A stretch of 64,000 nucleotides of DNA from Thiohalobacter thiocyanaticus (GCF_003932505.1 NZ_QZMU01000001.1:434001-498000), one strand, 5' to 3'; positions 46,712-55,498 are shown, numbered from the stretch's first letter. The notes: a model not told the origin generated them from the sequence alone. Made by a program: numbers and translations.

Positions 46712-46943
46712 AAGCAGGTGATTGTAAATTTATTGTTTTACTCTGAAATATTAGGTTTAGTAGAATCTAGCCACATCATAGATTTTCAATATGACTGATA
46801 AGGAGTATTTTTACCATTTAGCCAATCCTTTAGCCAGAATTCCGCTATGTGCCGAATGCCGCCCCGGGCCAGCCCAGCCTCTTGACCCTGCGCCGGTGAC
46901 ATCATCACCTTTCACAGGATGGTGGCATCGTGATCAGAAGCGA

Positions 46944-47001
46944 AATTAACGCGCATGCTAAGCTGCGTGTTTATTACGTCCGCTTCAATTACTTGTTGTG
47001 T
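46944..47001 (-). other. attC-like recombination site 3 (58 nt, weaker)
   Basis: On minus: CACAAC, AAGTAATT, GAAGCGGAC, then GCGCGTTAATT. The opening resembles known attC left arms and the end is GTTAATT (46944-46950). It lies 150 bp downstream of the stop of the large lipoprotein gene. Arm pairing is imperfect. It is followed by TCGCTTCTGATC, close to the motif beside site 1. Confidence 0.4.
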
Positions 47002-47154
47002 TCTGACTATGATAACGCATAATATTTTGAATAGATGATACCGGCCATTCTATGAGGAATACCATAACCTGCGCGCCTATATTCAATCGATGCAATCCTT
47101 TTAGAAGAATTGATGGCGGAAGTAATACTCACGTGCAAAGTTTGATATATGCTG

Positions 47155-49125
47155 CTAATTTTCGCTTGGTTTCATACGGCCAATCACTACTGGCACACGA
47201 TAATCAATGTCACGGTATTTCCAGATTATCGGCTGTACTTCGACATCGAATATCGTTGCGTCGATCTTAAGTTCCATCGTGTTTTTACCACTATCCCCGC
47301 CTGTTGCAGAATCTATCAGGCCAATCAATGTGGCACCAGGACAAGCCTCGATAAAGTGTGGATTACGCAGCAAAAGCCCTTCCAGTATGGATTTATCCAG
47401 TTTTACTTTAAGCTTGGCTTCATGTAGCTTGTAATGGTGCGTTGAGACGTTATCATCATTCACTTCAATACCTGTCATGGACGCATTTAACACTACATAG
47501 CCATCGAACGTGGCGTCATGTTTCACGTTTATGACTGTGGGGAGTGTGCACGTGAGCATGCTGCCCAATGGGCCGGTTGGGGTTAATTTTACATTGCCTG
47601 CTATCTGGGTAGCTAAATTTGCCTTAACTACAGCTTGGAGGTTATCCAGACTGGATGTCGTTACCACTCGTTCTATGGTTATTATCGATTCCTTAGGTGA
47701 AGCCTCAAGCGTTCCGGTTAGATGCCCCATATTGTCTGCACCGAGTGTGGCGCCTATTCCACAATCTACGGGGTAATTAAGCAATTCTTCTGCATTCACA
47801 GCCGCACATGCAGTGTTAGCTACGGTTTTTATTGTTTCGCATACACCTTTACTCACGCCTTTGACTGTATAGCATGCGAGTATCCTGGCAGACTTCTGTG
47901 TCTCGCAGGCCGCTTTTCTAGCATGACAATCAAGCTGATGCCATTTACATCCCGTGGGGCAATGCAGTCCATTTTTACAGTTGTCAGCACTGTCGCATGT
48001 TAACCTATTGCTGTTAGCATCACGGCAGTTGGCTATCCGCTTACAGTTTTCCGATACCTTGGATGCTTCGATTTTTGTATCGATCGGTATGGGCTCAACG
48101 CAGGGTGTGCCCGCAACACTGTAATCGAGGTTATCACCGAGGAGATTAAAGGCAGATTCGATTAAGAAGTCTCCAGCAATGGCATAGTTGGGCTGTTTGA
48201 AGGCGTCTTGCACCTTAGAATCATTTGCATCGAAGGAACGCGCTTTTAATGCTGCCACCTCTTCGGCAATAAGCACCGCTGTCGGTATGGGACGTGTGCT
48301 GTGTTGAGCACTTATCAAATTCACTTGAGTGTCTTCAGGCTGTATCAATCTTGATGCGGCAAATGCAATAACATCAATCCCAGACGGGCTGACGACGACG
48401 GCGCTTTGCACTACGTCTGCAACCACCCGTCTTGGTTCGCCAGATGGCTTCATGCATCTTATACCTTCAAATAAGTCTGCGGGATTGATATCGGCCAGGC
48501 GGAATGATTTATCGAATACATTAGCTTCGGGTATCAGATTACTGAGGTATGGCAGTAGTGCGTTAATGGTTTCATCAACCAATGCGACAGTGAGTGGGTC
48601 ATTTTCAGCAGTGAAGTCCTTATCCACGAGGTGTAGACGTTTAAGGGACAAATCAGAAGCGACGATTGTAAAGACAACATTTCCACTCTTGATGGTCGGT
48701 ACTGCATAAATATCCAGATTTCCCGTCACCTTTACTTTCACATTCTTATCGTAAAATTCCTCCAACAGTACGCTAACCATAATGGCCTGCTGTTTCAGAA
48801 TAGTGCCTTCCAATTTGACCGAATTCAGCGGGGATTCTTTCTCCTTTTTTTCCTTTTCAAGGGATTGTGCGATTGCTGTGTTAAAATGACTGGCATCATG
48901 CCTTAGCCAGATATTGGCTTGATCCATGTTTTTGATGTTGACATAGTTCTGCCTGAGTGATCTGCTCGTCAGCTCATCAATATTGATGGGTTTTTTGACT
49001 TTATTGTACGTTTCTACCAGCTTATCGAGTTCTGCTTCATATTTTCCAGAACAACCGGATAAAGAGAACATCGCCAGAAGTAAAATGATAGCAATGCGCA
49101 TTGGTAATACTGACATTATGTTCAT
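47155..49125 (-). CDS. Large cysteine-rich lipoprotein, unknown
   Basis: 656 aa. Lipoprotein signal with lipobox LSGC (about residue 25; several ATGs lie close together, MNIM, MSVL, MRIA). N-terminal part helical with an LEEFYDKNVKVKVTGN-like beta region. A central segment (about residues 345-455) holds some twelve cysteines, including CKRIANC, CDSADNCKNG, HCPTGCKW, DCHARKAACE. The C-terminal third is beta-rich. Spacing suggests disulfide-rich extracellular modules on the outer membrane surface. I do not recognise a family. An 11-G run adjoins its ribosome binding site. Low GC; probably a cassette gene. Confidence 0.65.
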   Translation of the reverse strand: MNIMSVLPMRIAIILLLAMFSLSGCSGKYEAELDKLVETYNKVKKPINIDELTSRSLRQNYVNIKNMDQANIWLRHDASHFNTAIAQSLEKEKKEKESPLNSVKLEGTILKQQAIMVSVLLEEFYDKNVKVKVTGNLDIYAVPTIKSGNVVFTIVASDLSLKRLHLVDKDFTAENDPLTVALVDETINALLPYLSNLIPEANVFDKSFRLADINPADLFEGIRCMKPSGEPRRVVADVVQSAVVVSPSGIDVIAFAASRLIQPEDTQVNLISAQHSTRPIPTAVLIAEEVAALKARSFDANDSKVQDAFKQPNYAIAGDFLIESAFNLLGDNLDYSVAGTPCVEPIPIDTKIEASKVSENCKRIANCRDANSNRLTCDSADNCKNGLHCPTGCKWHQLDCHARKAACETQKSARILACYTVKGVSKGVCETIKTVANTACAAVNAEELLNYPVDCGIGATLGADNMGHLTGTLEASPKESIITIERVVTTSSLDNLQAVVKANLATQIAGNVKLTPTGPLGSMLTCTLPTVINVKHDATFDGYVVLNASMTGIEVNDDNVSTHHYKLHEAKLKVKLDKSILEGLLLRNPHFIEACPGATLIGLIDSATGGDSGKNTMELKIDATIFDVEVQPIIWKYRDIDYRVPVVIGRMKPSEN

Positions 49126-49131
49126 ATACCT

Positions 49132-49142
49132 CCCCCCCCCCC
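49132..49142 (-). promoter_or_regulatory. G11 tract fused to the ribosome binding site of the cysteine-rich lipoprotein gene
   Basis: On minus the run of eleven G is followed by AGG and then TAT-ATG, so it merges with the Shine-Dalgarno sequence. Tracts of this kind change length by slippage and often switch surface genes on and off. Confidence 0.6.
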
Positions 49143-49230
49143 GGAATTGGCAATTTTTTCTGGATTGTGTAGATAAACCATGGTTTCTGAGTGCCAGCTT
49201 TGGGGCGCTAGTAGACTTATATTTTTAGAC

Positions 49231-49275
49231 ACTCAACGTTTAAGTACAGCCGCGCAGCATAGCTGCGTCTGATAT
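49231..49275 (-). other. Left part of an attC-like site split by the IS3 element
   Basis: On minus this part ends GGCTGTACTTAAACGTTGAGT, whose last seven bases (49231-49237) match the core GTTRRRY. With the right part (50515-50545) it would form a 76-nt attC with the insertion near the loop. Confidence 0.45.
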
Positions 49276-50514
49276 TACCCCAGTATAATTGACACCCGTC
49301 ATGCTGCTTCGCTTGCTGCCCAGTCGGGAGTTCTGTAGTTCAGGCCAGAGTGTAAACGCTCGCTATTATAAAAACGAACGTAATCGATAATGTAGGCCGT
49401 CGCTTCTTCCAGGGTTTTGAATTTCTGGAAGTAGATCATCTCTGTCTTCAGAGTATGAAAAAATGATTCCATATAGGCGTTGTCCCAGCAGTGTCCTTTT
49501 CGGCTCATGCTCACCCGCAACCCAAATGATTCAAGCACCCGACGATATTCCTTTGAGGCGTACTCGCAGCCTTGATCCGAATGAAATATGGTATCAGCTG
49601 TCGGTGCATGGGCTTGCACTGCCATCAGGAGCGCCTCTCGAACCAGGGCGGCAGACCGGTCCTTTGCAAAGCTCCAACCGATAATCTGGCGCGTATGCCG
49701 ATCCATTACCGTGCTCAGATATGACCACTTCCCATCTACGCTGATAAATGTGATATCTCCTACCCAGACCTGGTTCGCACCCGTTGTCGGTTCCCGGTCC
49801 AGCAACAAGTTGGTGCTATCCCGAAACAGGTGGTGCCGGTGACGGTGCCGCCGAAAGCGACGCGCCATCTTGGCGGCAATACCATTTTCGCGCATGAGCC
49901 GAGCGACGCGGTTACGCCCACATAAAATATCATTCTGGCGCAGCGCCTGGTGCACCCTGGGATAACCGTAGCGGCCCTGGCTCTTACGGTGCACCTGGAT
50001 GATCTGTTCAAGCAGTGCCTCGTCTTCCACACGGCGTTGGCATTGACCTCGATTGCGCCAAGCATAGAACCCGCCACGGGTAACACCCAACTTCCGGCAC
50101 AGAGCAGCTACGGAGCTTCGTTTGACATGCTGCTCGATGAACCGGAAGGCATCTACTTTTTTCCCGGGAATACCCTCTCTGCCTTCTAGCACTGCGTTTT
50201 CATCCCTGACCTGCCGCAATTCCTTCTCTAACTTCTTGATCTTTTTCTCAGCTTGGAGAAGTTTGTCCCGAGAACGCGCCTCCTGATCATTATTGTCCAA
50301 TTTCCCCTCCCGCATCTCCTGGCGCCACCGGTAGAGCATAATGGGGTGGATGCTCAGTGCCTCGGCAACGTCGATGGACTGTATATTTGGGTGATTGGTG
50401 ATCGTAACCGCCGTATGCTTGAATTGAAAATTATAGAATGTGTGCTTTTCTTTCCTTTTCATGTTCCACCTCTTTGATAGCTCAGTTCAAAGAGGTGTCA
50501 ATTATTTCGGGGCA
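49276..50514 (-). mobile_element. IS3-family insertion sequence
   Basis: About 1.24 kb. Terminal inverted repeats: TACCCCAGTATAATTGACACC at the left and, read from the right end, TGCCCCGAAATAATTGACAC. It contains one transposase frame. No clear target duplication is visible (flanks ATAT and GGAT). It appears inserted in the loop of an attC-like site. Confidence 0.85.
49299..50462 (-). CDS. IS3-family transposase, OrfA and OrfB in one frame
   Basis: 387 aa. The N-terminal helix-turn-helix (VAEALSIHPIMLYRWRQEM) and leucine-zipper-like coiled coil are the OrfA part. The OrfB part has the HTH_21 segment (KSQGRYGYPRVHQALRQNDI) and the DDE core: D in VGDITFISVDG, D in FHSDQGCEYAS, E in AYMESFFHTLKTE. 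OrfA and OrfB are usually joined by a -1 frameshift; here they are in frame, and an A6 run (plus T run 50157-50162) sits at the junction. The element looks intact and possibly active. Confidence 0.9.
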   Translation of the reverse strand: MKRKEKHTFYNFQFKHTAVTITNHPNIQSIDVAEALSIHPIMLYRWRQEMREGKLDNNDQEARSRDKLLQAEKKIKKLEKELRQVRDENAVLEGREGIPGKKVDAFRFIEQHVKRSSVAALCRKLGVTRGGFYAWRNRGQCQRRVEDEALLEQIIQVHRKSQGRYGYPRVHQALRQNDILCGRNRVARLMRENGIAAKMARRFRRHRHRHHLFRDSTNLLLDREPTTGANQVWVGDITFISVDGKWSYLSTVMDRHTRQIIGWSFAKDRSAALVREALLMAVQAHAPTADTIFHSDQGCEYASKEYRRVLESFGLRVSMSRKGHCWDNAYMESFFHTLKTEMIYFQKFKTLEEATAYIIDYVRFYNSERLHSGLNYRTPDWAASEAA

Positions 50515-50545
50515 GGATCAGTCGGGCTGCGGCGCCTTGTTAGGG
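50515..50545 (-). other. Right part of the split attC-like site
   Basis: On minus it begins CCCTAAC (50539-50545), a good match to RYYYAAC, then AAGGCGCCGCAGCC, 6 bp past the stop of the HNH gene. This part pairs with 49231-49275 (GCGCCGCAGC against GCTGCGCGGC). Confidence 0.5.
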
Positions 50546-50551
50546 CGTTTC

Positions 50552-51448
50552 TCAAGAATCGTAGTCTTCCCAGCCACATTGTTGGCAGGCTCCTATCGCA
50601 AACTCACCTGACTCACTGGCACTACCAGACATCACAACCTTTCCCCCGCATTTTGGACAGCCATATTTTTCTGCATAAAAAATATTGTAAGTATCGTTAA
50701 TAGCGTCTCCCAGAGCCTCAGCAGAATTATCGCCGTAGAGTTTATACGCGGGTTCAACATCAAGTAACTCCCAATCGCTCAAATCTACTGGATCAAGCCT
50801 GTCGATATCAAAATTCCAGATGGCCAATCGAACAGATAAAGACTCCCCGGTAAAAGTGTATGGTTCTGCTAGAATCAATGGCCGCTGAAAGGTGATGCGC
50901 AGCTTATCTATTAATTCACTCTGAGCCATCTCAGCAACTTTGAGATCGTTGCACAACCTGCTAAAAGAAAGGACCAGTGGTGATAGCGCAGTACGCTCAT
51001 CGGGAGTTCGTATTGACTTAAGCAAACCTTCGACCTCTTCTCGAGATATGGCGCCTGCTTCTACTTGGCGCGTAAGCTTGGCCAAAATATCGTCTCGCTC
51101 AGCCGAGCGCTCGAACTTGCTCTTTTCCTCTATAATCTTTACTTGTTTCTCGCCCCAAATCCCCAGGTAGTACCGGAGCGTTGCTTCATTGAACTGAGTG
51201 GCTCGCTTTTTTCTATTGCAGTCATGATGAGACGGAACAAGATTAATTGCGCCATTCAAGCTGAATTCTTTGGGCAGCCCTAGGACACCAATTAACCGAG
51301 CAAGCTCAATTTCACTTGTTGAATCAGGAATAAGGTGGTCAATTTCGAGATCACGGTACTTAATCGGATCGCCACAGTATAGGCAGAGTTGATTATTAGC
51401 CCTCCAGATTGAAACCCTGGTAGAAATCAGCATGCAAGTTATCACCAT
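50552..51448 (-). CDS. HNH endonuclease-like protein with C-terminal zinc ribbon
   Basis: 298 aa; the start could also be the ATG six codons in. The N-terminal HNH region has CLYCG, LEIDHLIPDS and NLVPSHHDCNRKKR, giving the Cys pair and His residues of the fold. Residues 100-210 are helical and charged. The C-terminus has a zinc ribbon with CPKCGGKV and CQQCGW. It is probably a nuclease; a defence role is possible but there is no partner gene. Its stop is directly followed by an attC-type arm, so it reads as a gene cassette. Confidence 0.7.
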   Translation of the reverse strand: MVITCMLISTRVSIWRANNQLCLYCGDPIKYRDLEIDHLIPDSTSEIELARLIGVLGLPKEFSLNGAINLVPSHHDCNRKKRATQFNEATLRYYLGIWGEKQVKIIEEKSKFERSAERDDILAKLTRQVEAGAISREEVEGLLKSIRTPDERTALSPLVLSFSRLCNDLKVAEMAQSELIDKLRITFQRPLILAEPYTFTGESLSVRLAIWNFDIDRLDPVDLSDWELLDVEPAYKLYGDNSAEALGDAINDTYNIFYAEKYGCPKCGGKVVMSGSASESGEFAIGACQQCGWEDYDS

Positions 51449-51848
51449 AACTCTATGTTAGACGGAAAATGTATTATTTTAAATAGTGAGGATTCGGCCC
51501 ATCATGTAATACTCACGATGACGTGTATTCTGGTGCATCTTGCTGGGCACATTCATATAAACATACATATATATCAATAGGATACGATTGATTAGCTCAC
51601 TTCGTCCGAATCGTGATAAGCCGCCAATTCCACCTTCCAAGCGGCTAATTCAGCGACACATTGATGATAGGCTGATTCCCATAGCCTGGTCGCGAAAGGC
51701 CGCTATGTGCCGATAACTGACTCTCCTCTTCCCGAATACCAGCGCTCGCCATTTCATAACTGATGTGTTTCCGGCTGAATGGCCGGATTTCCGTTTAATC
51801 ACATTGTTGATGGGCAGAAAGCAGCCGGACAATTTCGTGTGGTGGGTG
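51449..51848. other. 400-bp intergenic region at the right edge of the cassette core
   Basis: AT-rich, no supported gene. It contains CCGCTATGTGCCGA (51700-51713), also found at about 46842, so it is probably part of a dispersed remnant. GC content returns to core level to the right. Confidence 0.4.
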
Positions 51849-54104
51849 TCACTGAACCCGATTGGACCAGCCGCCATCCTGAATCCAGCTGGAGAAGCGC
51901 TGATCCGGCAGCGGCTGGCTGACGTGATAGCCCTGCACGGCGTCGCAGCCGAGGGATTCGAGCAGGTTCCAGGCGGTGTCGTTCTCCACGCCTTCGCCCA
52001 GTACCTGCAGGCCCAGGTTGTGGCCGAGGTCGATGATGGAGCGCACGATGACGGGGTCGTCTTCGCGCGAGGCGCGCTCGCTCAGGAAGGAGCGGTCGAT
52101 CTTGAGGGTATTGAGCGGCAGGTGGCGCAGCCGCGAGAGGGAGGAATAGCCGGTGCCGAAATCGTCGATGGCCACGTGCACGCCGAGATCATGCAGCTTG
52201 CGCAGCAGTTCGGCGCCCTGGTCCAGGTCCTTCATCAGGGTCTGTTCCGTGACTTCCACTTCCAGGCAGTCGCCGGGGACGCCGGCCTCCTGCAGCGCCC
52301 ATTCAATGCGCTCCAGCAGCCGCGGGGTCTGGAAGGTGCGGGTGGAAAGGTTGACCGAGACCGGGATGTGGATGCCGGCCTCCTGCCAGGCCTTGCACTG
52401 GCGCAGGGCGGTGACCAGCACCCAGTTGGTGATGGGTGCCATCAGGCCGATCTGCTCGGCCATCGCCAGGAAGCCGCCCGGCGGCACCAGGCCCTGCTGC
52501 GGATGCCGCCAGCGCAGCAGGGCCTCGGCACCGCACAGTTGATGCGAGGCGATGTCGACCTTGGGCTGGTAATGCAGCTCGAACTCGTTGCGCTCCAGGG
52601 CATGACGCAGCTGGGTGGAGAACTGCAGCTGCGCCGTCGAGGCGGCCGCCACACCCGGTTCGTAGAAGGCAAAGCCCAGCTCGTTGCGCTTGGCCTGATA
52701 CATGGCGATATCGGCATGACTGAGCAGCGTATCGGCATCACTGCCGTGCTGCGGGGCGTGGGCGATGCCGATGGAGGTGCTGAAGTACAGGTGCTCGCCA
52801 CCGTGGCTGTAGGGCGCCCTGAAGCATTCCAGGATCTTGCCCGCCACCTGTTCGCCGGCCCGGACCGGATCCTCGACCGCCGGCATCAGCACGCCGAACT
52901 CGTCCCCGCCCAGCCGGGCCAGGGTATCGGAGTCGCGCAGCACGCCGCACAGGCGTTGAGCCACCTGGCACAGCAGGTCATCGCCGGCCTGGTGGCCCAG
53001 GGTGTCGTTGAGCACCTTGAAGTGGTCCAGATCCAGCAGCATCAGCACCACCGACTGGCGTTCATCGCGCCGCGCCTGCGCCAGGGCCTGATTGACCCGA
53101 TCCTGCCACAGGGTGCGGTTGGCCAGCTCGGTCAGCTCGTCAGTGGTGGCCAGGTGCTCCAGCCGCTCCAGGTTTTCGTGCTGACGGGTGATGTCGTCCA
53201 GGATGGCGTCGATGCGCACCACCCGGCGGCGCTGGCGGAAGGGGTACAGGCTGAGCCGGTGCCAGGCCTGTGAGTTGCCACGCCCCTGCAGCCGCACCTC
53301 GGCCTCGGCCGGCTGGCCGTCCATGGCCTGCTGCCAGGCGGCCTCGGCCTTGGCGCGGTCGTCTTCGTGGATGGCCATGAGGCAGGGGATCGGGCCCTCG
53401 CCCTTGCCGTTGCACAGGACCCTGGCCGGCGGGTTGAGGTATTGCAGGCAGGCGCCGGGCACGTCATAGGACCAGATCAGCTGCGGGATATTGGACAGCA
53501 GCTGCTGCATGCGCTCGAGCTCGCCGTTGTGCTGGGTCAGGTCAACCGCGTGCGACTGCTGCAGCCGGTCGAGGTGGCCTTCGATCATCAGGCCCATGAA
53601 CAGGAATACGCGTTTGACCAACGCGTTCTCCAGGGCACTGCGCTCGTCCGGTTTCAGGCCGGGCATCTCGCCGATCAGTTTCAGCAGGTGATTGAGATAG
53701 AGCCGGTAGGCGCCGATCAGCCAGACCGGCTTGACGCCGCGCTGCTGGTGCAGGTGACCGATGCGGATGAGATCCCCGTCCTCCAGCGGCCCGATGATGC
53801 GCAGCAGCTGATTGAGCTGGCTGCGCACCAGGTCGCCGACATCGCCGCCGTCGTTCTCATAGCTGTACAGAACGTCGGCGATGCTGGGATTGTCGAACAG
53901 ATAGTTGTAGTAGGATTCGGCGAACTGTGCCGCGCCCTGGCTCAGCAGGGTCTGATAACGGGCGAGCACTTCCGACTCTGCGCTGTCCATCTGCAGCACA
54001 TAGTAGAAGTCCTTGCGAAGTTCGCGTTCCCGGGTACCGGCTTGTTCATTCGGGATGGTATGCGTATTCGCGGTTTTGTTACGCTGCCTTCTGCCTCCGG
54101 CCAT
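51849..54104 (-). CDS. Globin-coupled sensor PAS-GGDEF-EAL c-di-GMP protein
   Basis: 751 aa from the ATG at 54102-54104. Residues 25-180 form a sensor globin; the proximal haem ligand is likely H119 in IGHLHQQRGVKPVWLIGAYR. A PAS-like region (about 205-310) precedes GGDEF (about 315-480; intact GGDEF at 399-403) and EAL (about 490-745; EAL at 527-529 in GAEALLRW). It has no membrane segment. It probably adjusts c-di-GMP in response to oxygen, which would fit motility control beside fliK. Core-like GC content. Confidence 0.88.
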   Translation of the reverse strand: MAGGRRQRNKTANTHTIPNEQAGTRERELRKDFYYVLQMDSAESEVLARYQTLLSQGAAQFAESYYNYLFDNPSIADVLYSYENDGGDVGDLVRSQLNQLLRIIGPLEDGDLIRIGHLHQQRGVKPVWLIGAYRLYLNHLLKLIGEMPGLKPDERSALENALVKRVFLFMGLMIEGHLDRLQQSHAVDLTQHNGELERMQQLLSNIPQLIWSYDVPGACLQYLNPPARVLCNGKGEGPIPCLMAIHEDDRAKAEAAWQQAMDGQPAEAEVRLQGRGNSQAWHRLSLYPFRQRRRVVRIDAILDDITRQHENLERLEHLATTDELTELANRTLWQDRVNQALAQARRDERQSVVLMLLDLDHFKVLNDTLGHQAGDDLLCQVAQRLCGVLRDSDTLARLGGDEFGVLMPAVEDPVRAGEQVAGKILECFRAPYSHGGEHLYFSTSIGIAHAPQHGSDADTLLSHADIAMYQAKRNELGFAFYEPGVAAASTAQLQFSTQLRHALERNEFELHYQPKVDIASHQLCGAEALLRWRHPQQGLVPPGGFLAMAEQIGLMAPITNWVLVTALRQCKAWQEAGIHIPVSVNLSTRTFQTPRLLERIEWALQEAGVPGDCLEVEVTEQTLMKDLDQGAELLRKLHDLGVHVAIDDFGTGYSSLSRLRHLPLNTLKIDRSFLSERASREDDPVIVRSIIDLGHNLGLQVLGEGVENDTAWNLLESLGCDAVQGYHVSQPLPDQRFSSWIQDGGWSNRVQ

Positions 54105-54214
54105 CGTCCTGTCTTTCCAGGCTGTTCTTATTATGAGTACGCGTAAGTTAGCCATTTATTCCATTGTGCACACTGTCGGCCTTCCGACAACCAAATGCAT
54201 TCTGCAACAAAAAG

Positions 54215-55456
54215 TTAGGCGAACAGATCAAGCATGCCATCAGGCAATTGTGTAATCTTTGCCGACACTCCCTGCAGCCCCTCCTCGCCATCGACGGTTT
54301 CACCCAGACCGGCCATGAACTGCTGCTGTTGCGCCTGGGCCGTATCCCGGTCCTGTTCGGCGAAGGAACGGTCGGAGACGTTCACATCGACCAGATCGAC
54401 GCCATTGGCATTGAACATCTCACGCAGCCGCGGCAGCGCGGATTCCAGCGCATCGCGTGTCAGTGCGTGCTGAGCGGTGAAGTTGACCTGCGCCTGCGAC
54501 TGGCCCGAATCATTGTTCAGTGATACGCGCACCTCGATCGGACCGAGCTGCGGCGGATTGAGTTTGATCTCCGCACCCTGCAGTTTCTGGTTGGTCATCC
54601 ACATCACCTTCTCGCTCAGGGCATCACCCCACTGCGGATGCTGCATGGGCAGCGGGATCTGGGTGGTGGGCAGGGCCGGCTGGCTGCCGGCGGGATTGGG
54701 CTGGGCGGTCTGCGCCATGCCCTGTCCGGGCGTGGCGTGGCTGAACATCGCCTCGGTGGAGGCCAGCCGCTGTAGGCCGGCGGCATCCGGATTGCGCGCG
54801 GCCAGCTGGGCCAGCTGGGCGGCAGCGGTCTCGGCGCGCTGCTCACCGCCGCGGGCCATGAACTGGCGGAACAGATCCGCCGACAGCTCGCCATCCTGCA
54901 GGCTATCCTGGACAGCCTGAGCGAGCGGAGGCTGGCTGCCGCCCTGGGTCAGCATCCGGGCGGTATCCGGCAGCTGCCGGGCTGTATCGGCCTTCAGCGC
55001 CTGACCCGAGGCGGCGGCCTCGCCTGATCTGCCGGGCGCGGCATCGAGCAGCATCTGGGCCAGCGCCAGCGGTGAGACCTCGGTCTGCTCTAGACTGTCG
55101 GCATCGCCGTCCGCGCCGTCGGTATTCAGCAGGGCCGCCAGTCCGGCCTCCTCCCGGGCCTGCTGCGCCTCGGCGGCCTCGGCGCGGGCCTGATCGGCGC
55201 CGCCTTCGGCCGGCAAGGTCTTGCCCGTCCCGGCCTCCCCCGGCTGGCCCCCATTTGCCGCCCGGCCTTGCCGGGCCTCGGCTGTGCGGCTTTCACCGCC
55301 GGCCTTGTCGCTGTCCATACGCTTGTTCAGCTCGCTGGAAAAACTCGGGGATTTGCTATCGGAATCAGCACTTTCCGACTGCCTCGCCGGGCCCTGGCCG
55401 GAGGCCTTGGCAGGGACGGGCTGAACCTTGACGGGGCTTACCGGCAGTTCGGCCAT
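54215..55456 (-). CDS. fliK: Flagellar hook-length control protein FliK
   Basis: 413 aa. A long low-complexity ruler part (residues 1-270, rich in Ala, Gln, Glu) precedes the C-terminal Flg_hook domain (WGDALSEKVMWMTNQKLQGA, then EIKLNPPQLGPIEVRVSLNN, VNFTAQHALTRDALESALPR). FliK is secreted during hook growth and triggers the FlhB switch. It is preceded by its own sigma-54 promoter and is the last gene before the insert that separates it from fliL. Confidence 0.9.
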   Translation of the reverse strand: MAELPVSPVKVQPVPAKASGQGPARQSESADSDSKSPSFSSELNKRMDSDKAGGESRTAEARQGRAANGGQPGEAGTGKTLPAEGGADQARAEAAEAQQAREEAGLAALLNTDGADGDADSLEQTEVSPLALAQMLLDAAPGRSGEAAASGQALKADTARQLPDTARMLTQGGSQPPLAQAVQDSLQDGELSADLFRQFMARGGEQRAETAAAQLAQLAARNPDAAGLQRLASTEAMFSHATPGQGMAQTAQPNPAGSQPALPTTQIPLPMQHPQWGDALSEKVMWMTNQKLQGAEIKLNPPQLGPIEVRVSLNNDSGQSQAQVNFTAQHALTRDALESALPRLREMFNANGVDLVDVNVSDRSFAEQDRDTAQAQQQQFMAGLGETVDGEEGLQGVSAKITQLPDGMLDLFA

Positions 55457-55498
55457 GTTCGGTCTCCTTGGTTAATCAAACCTTGCACCCTCCATGGA

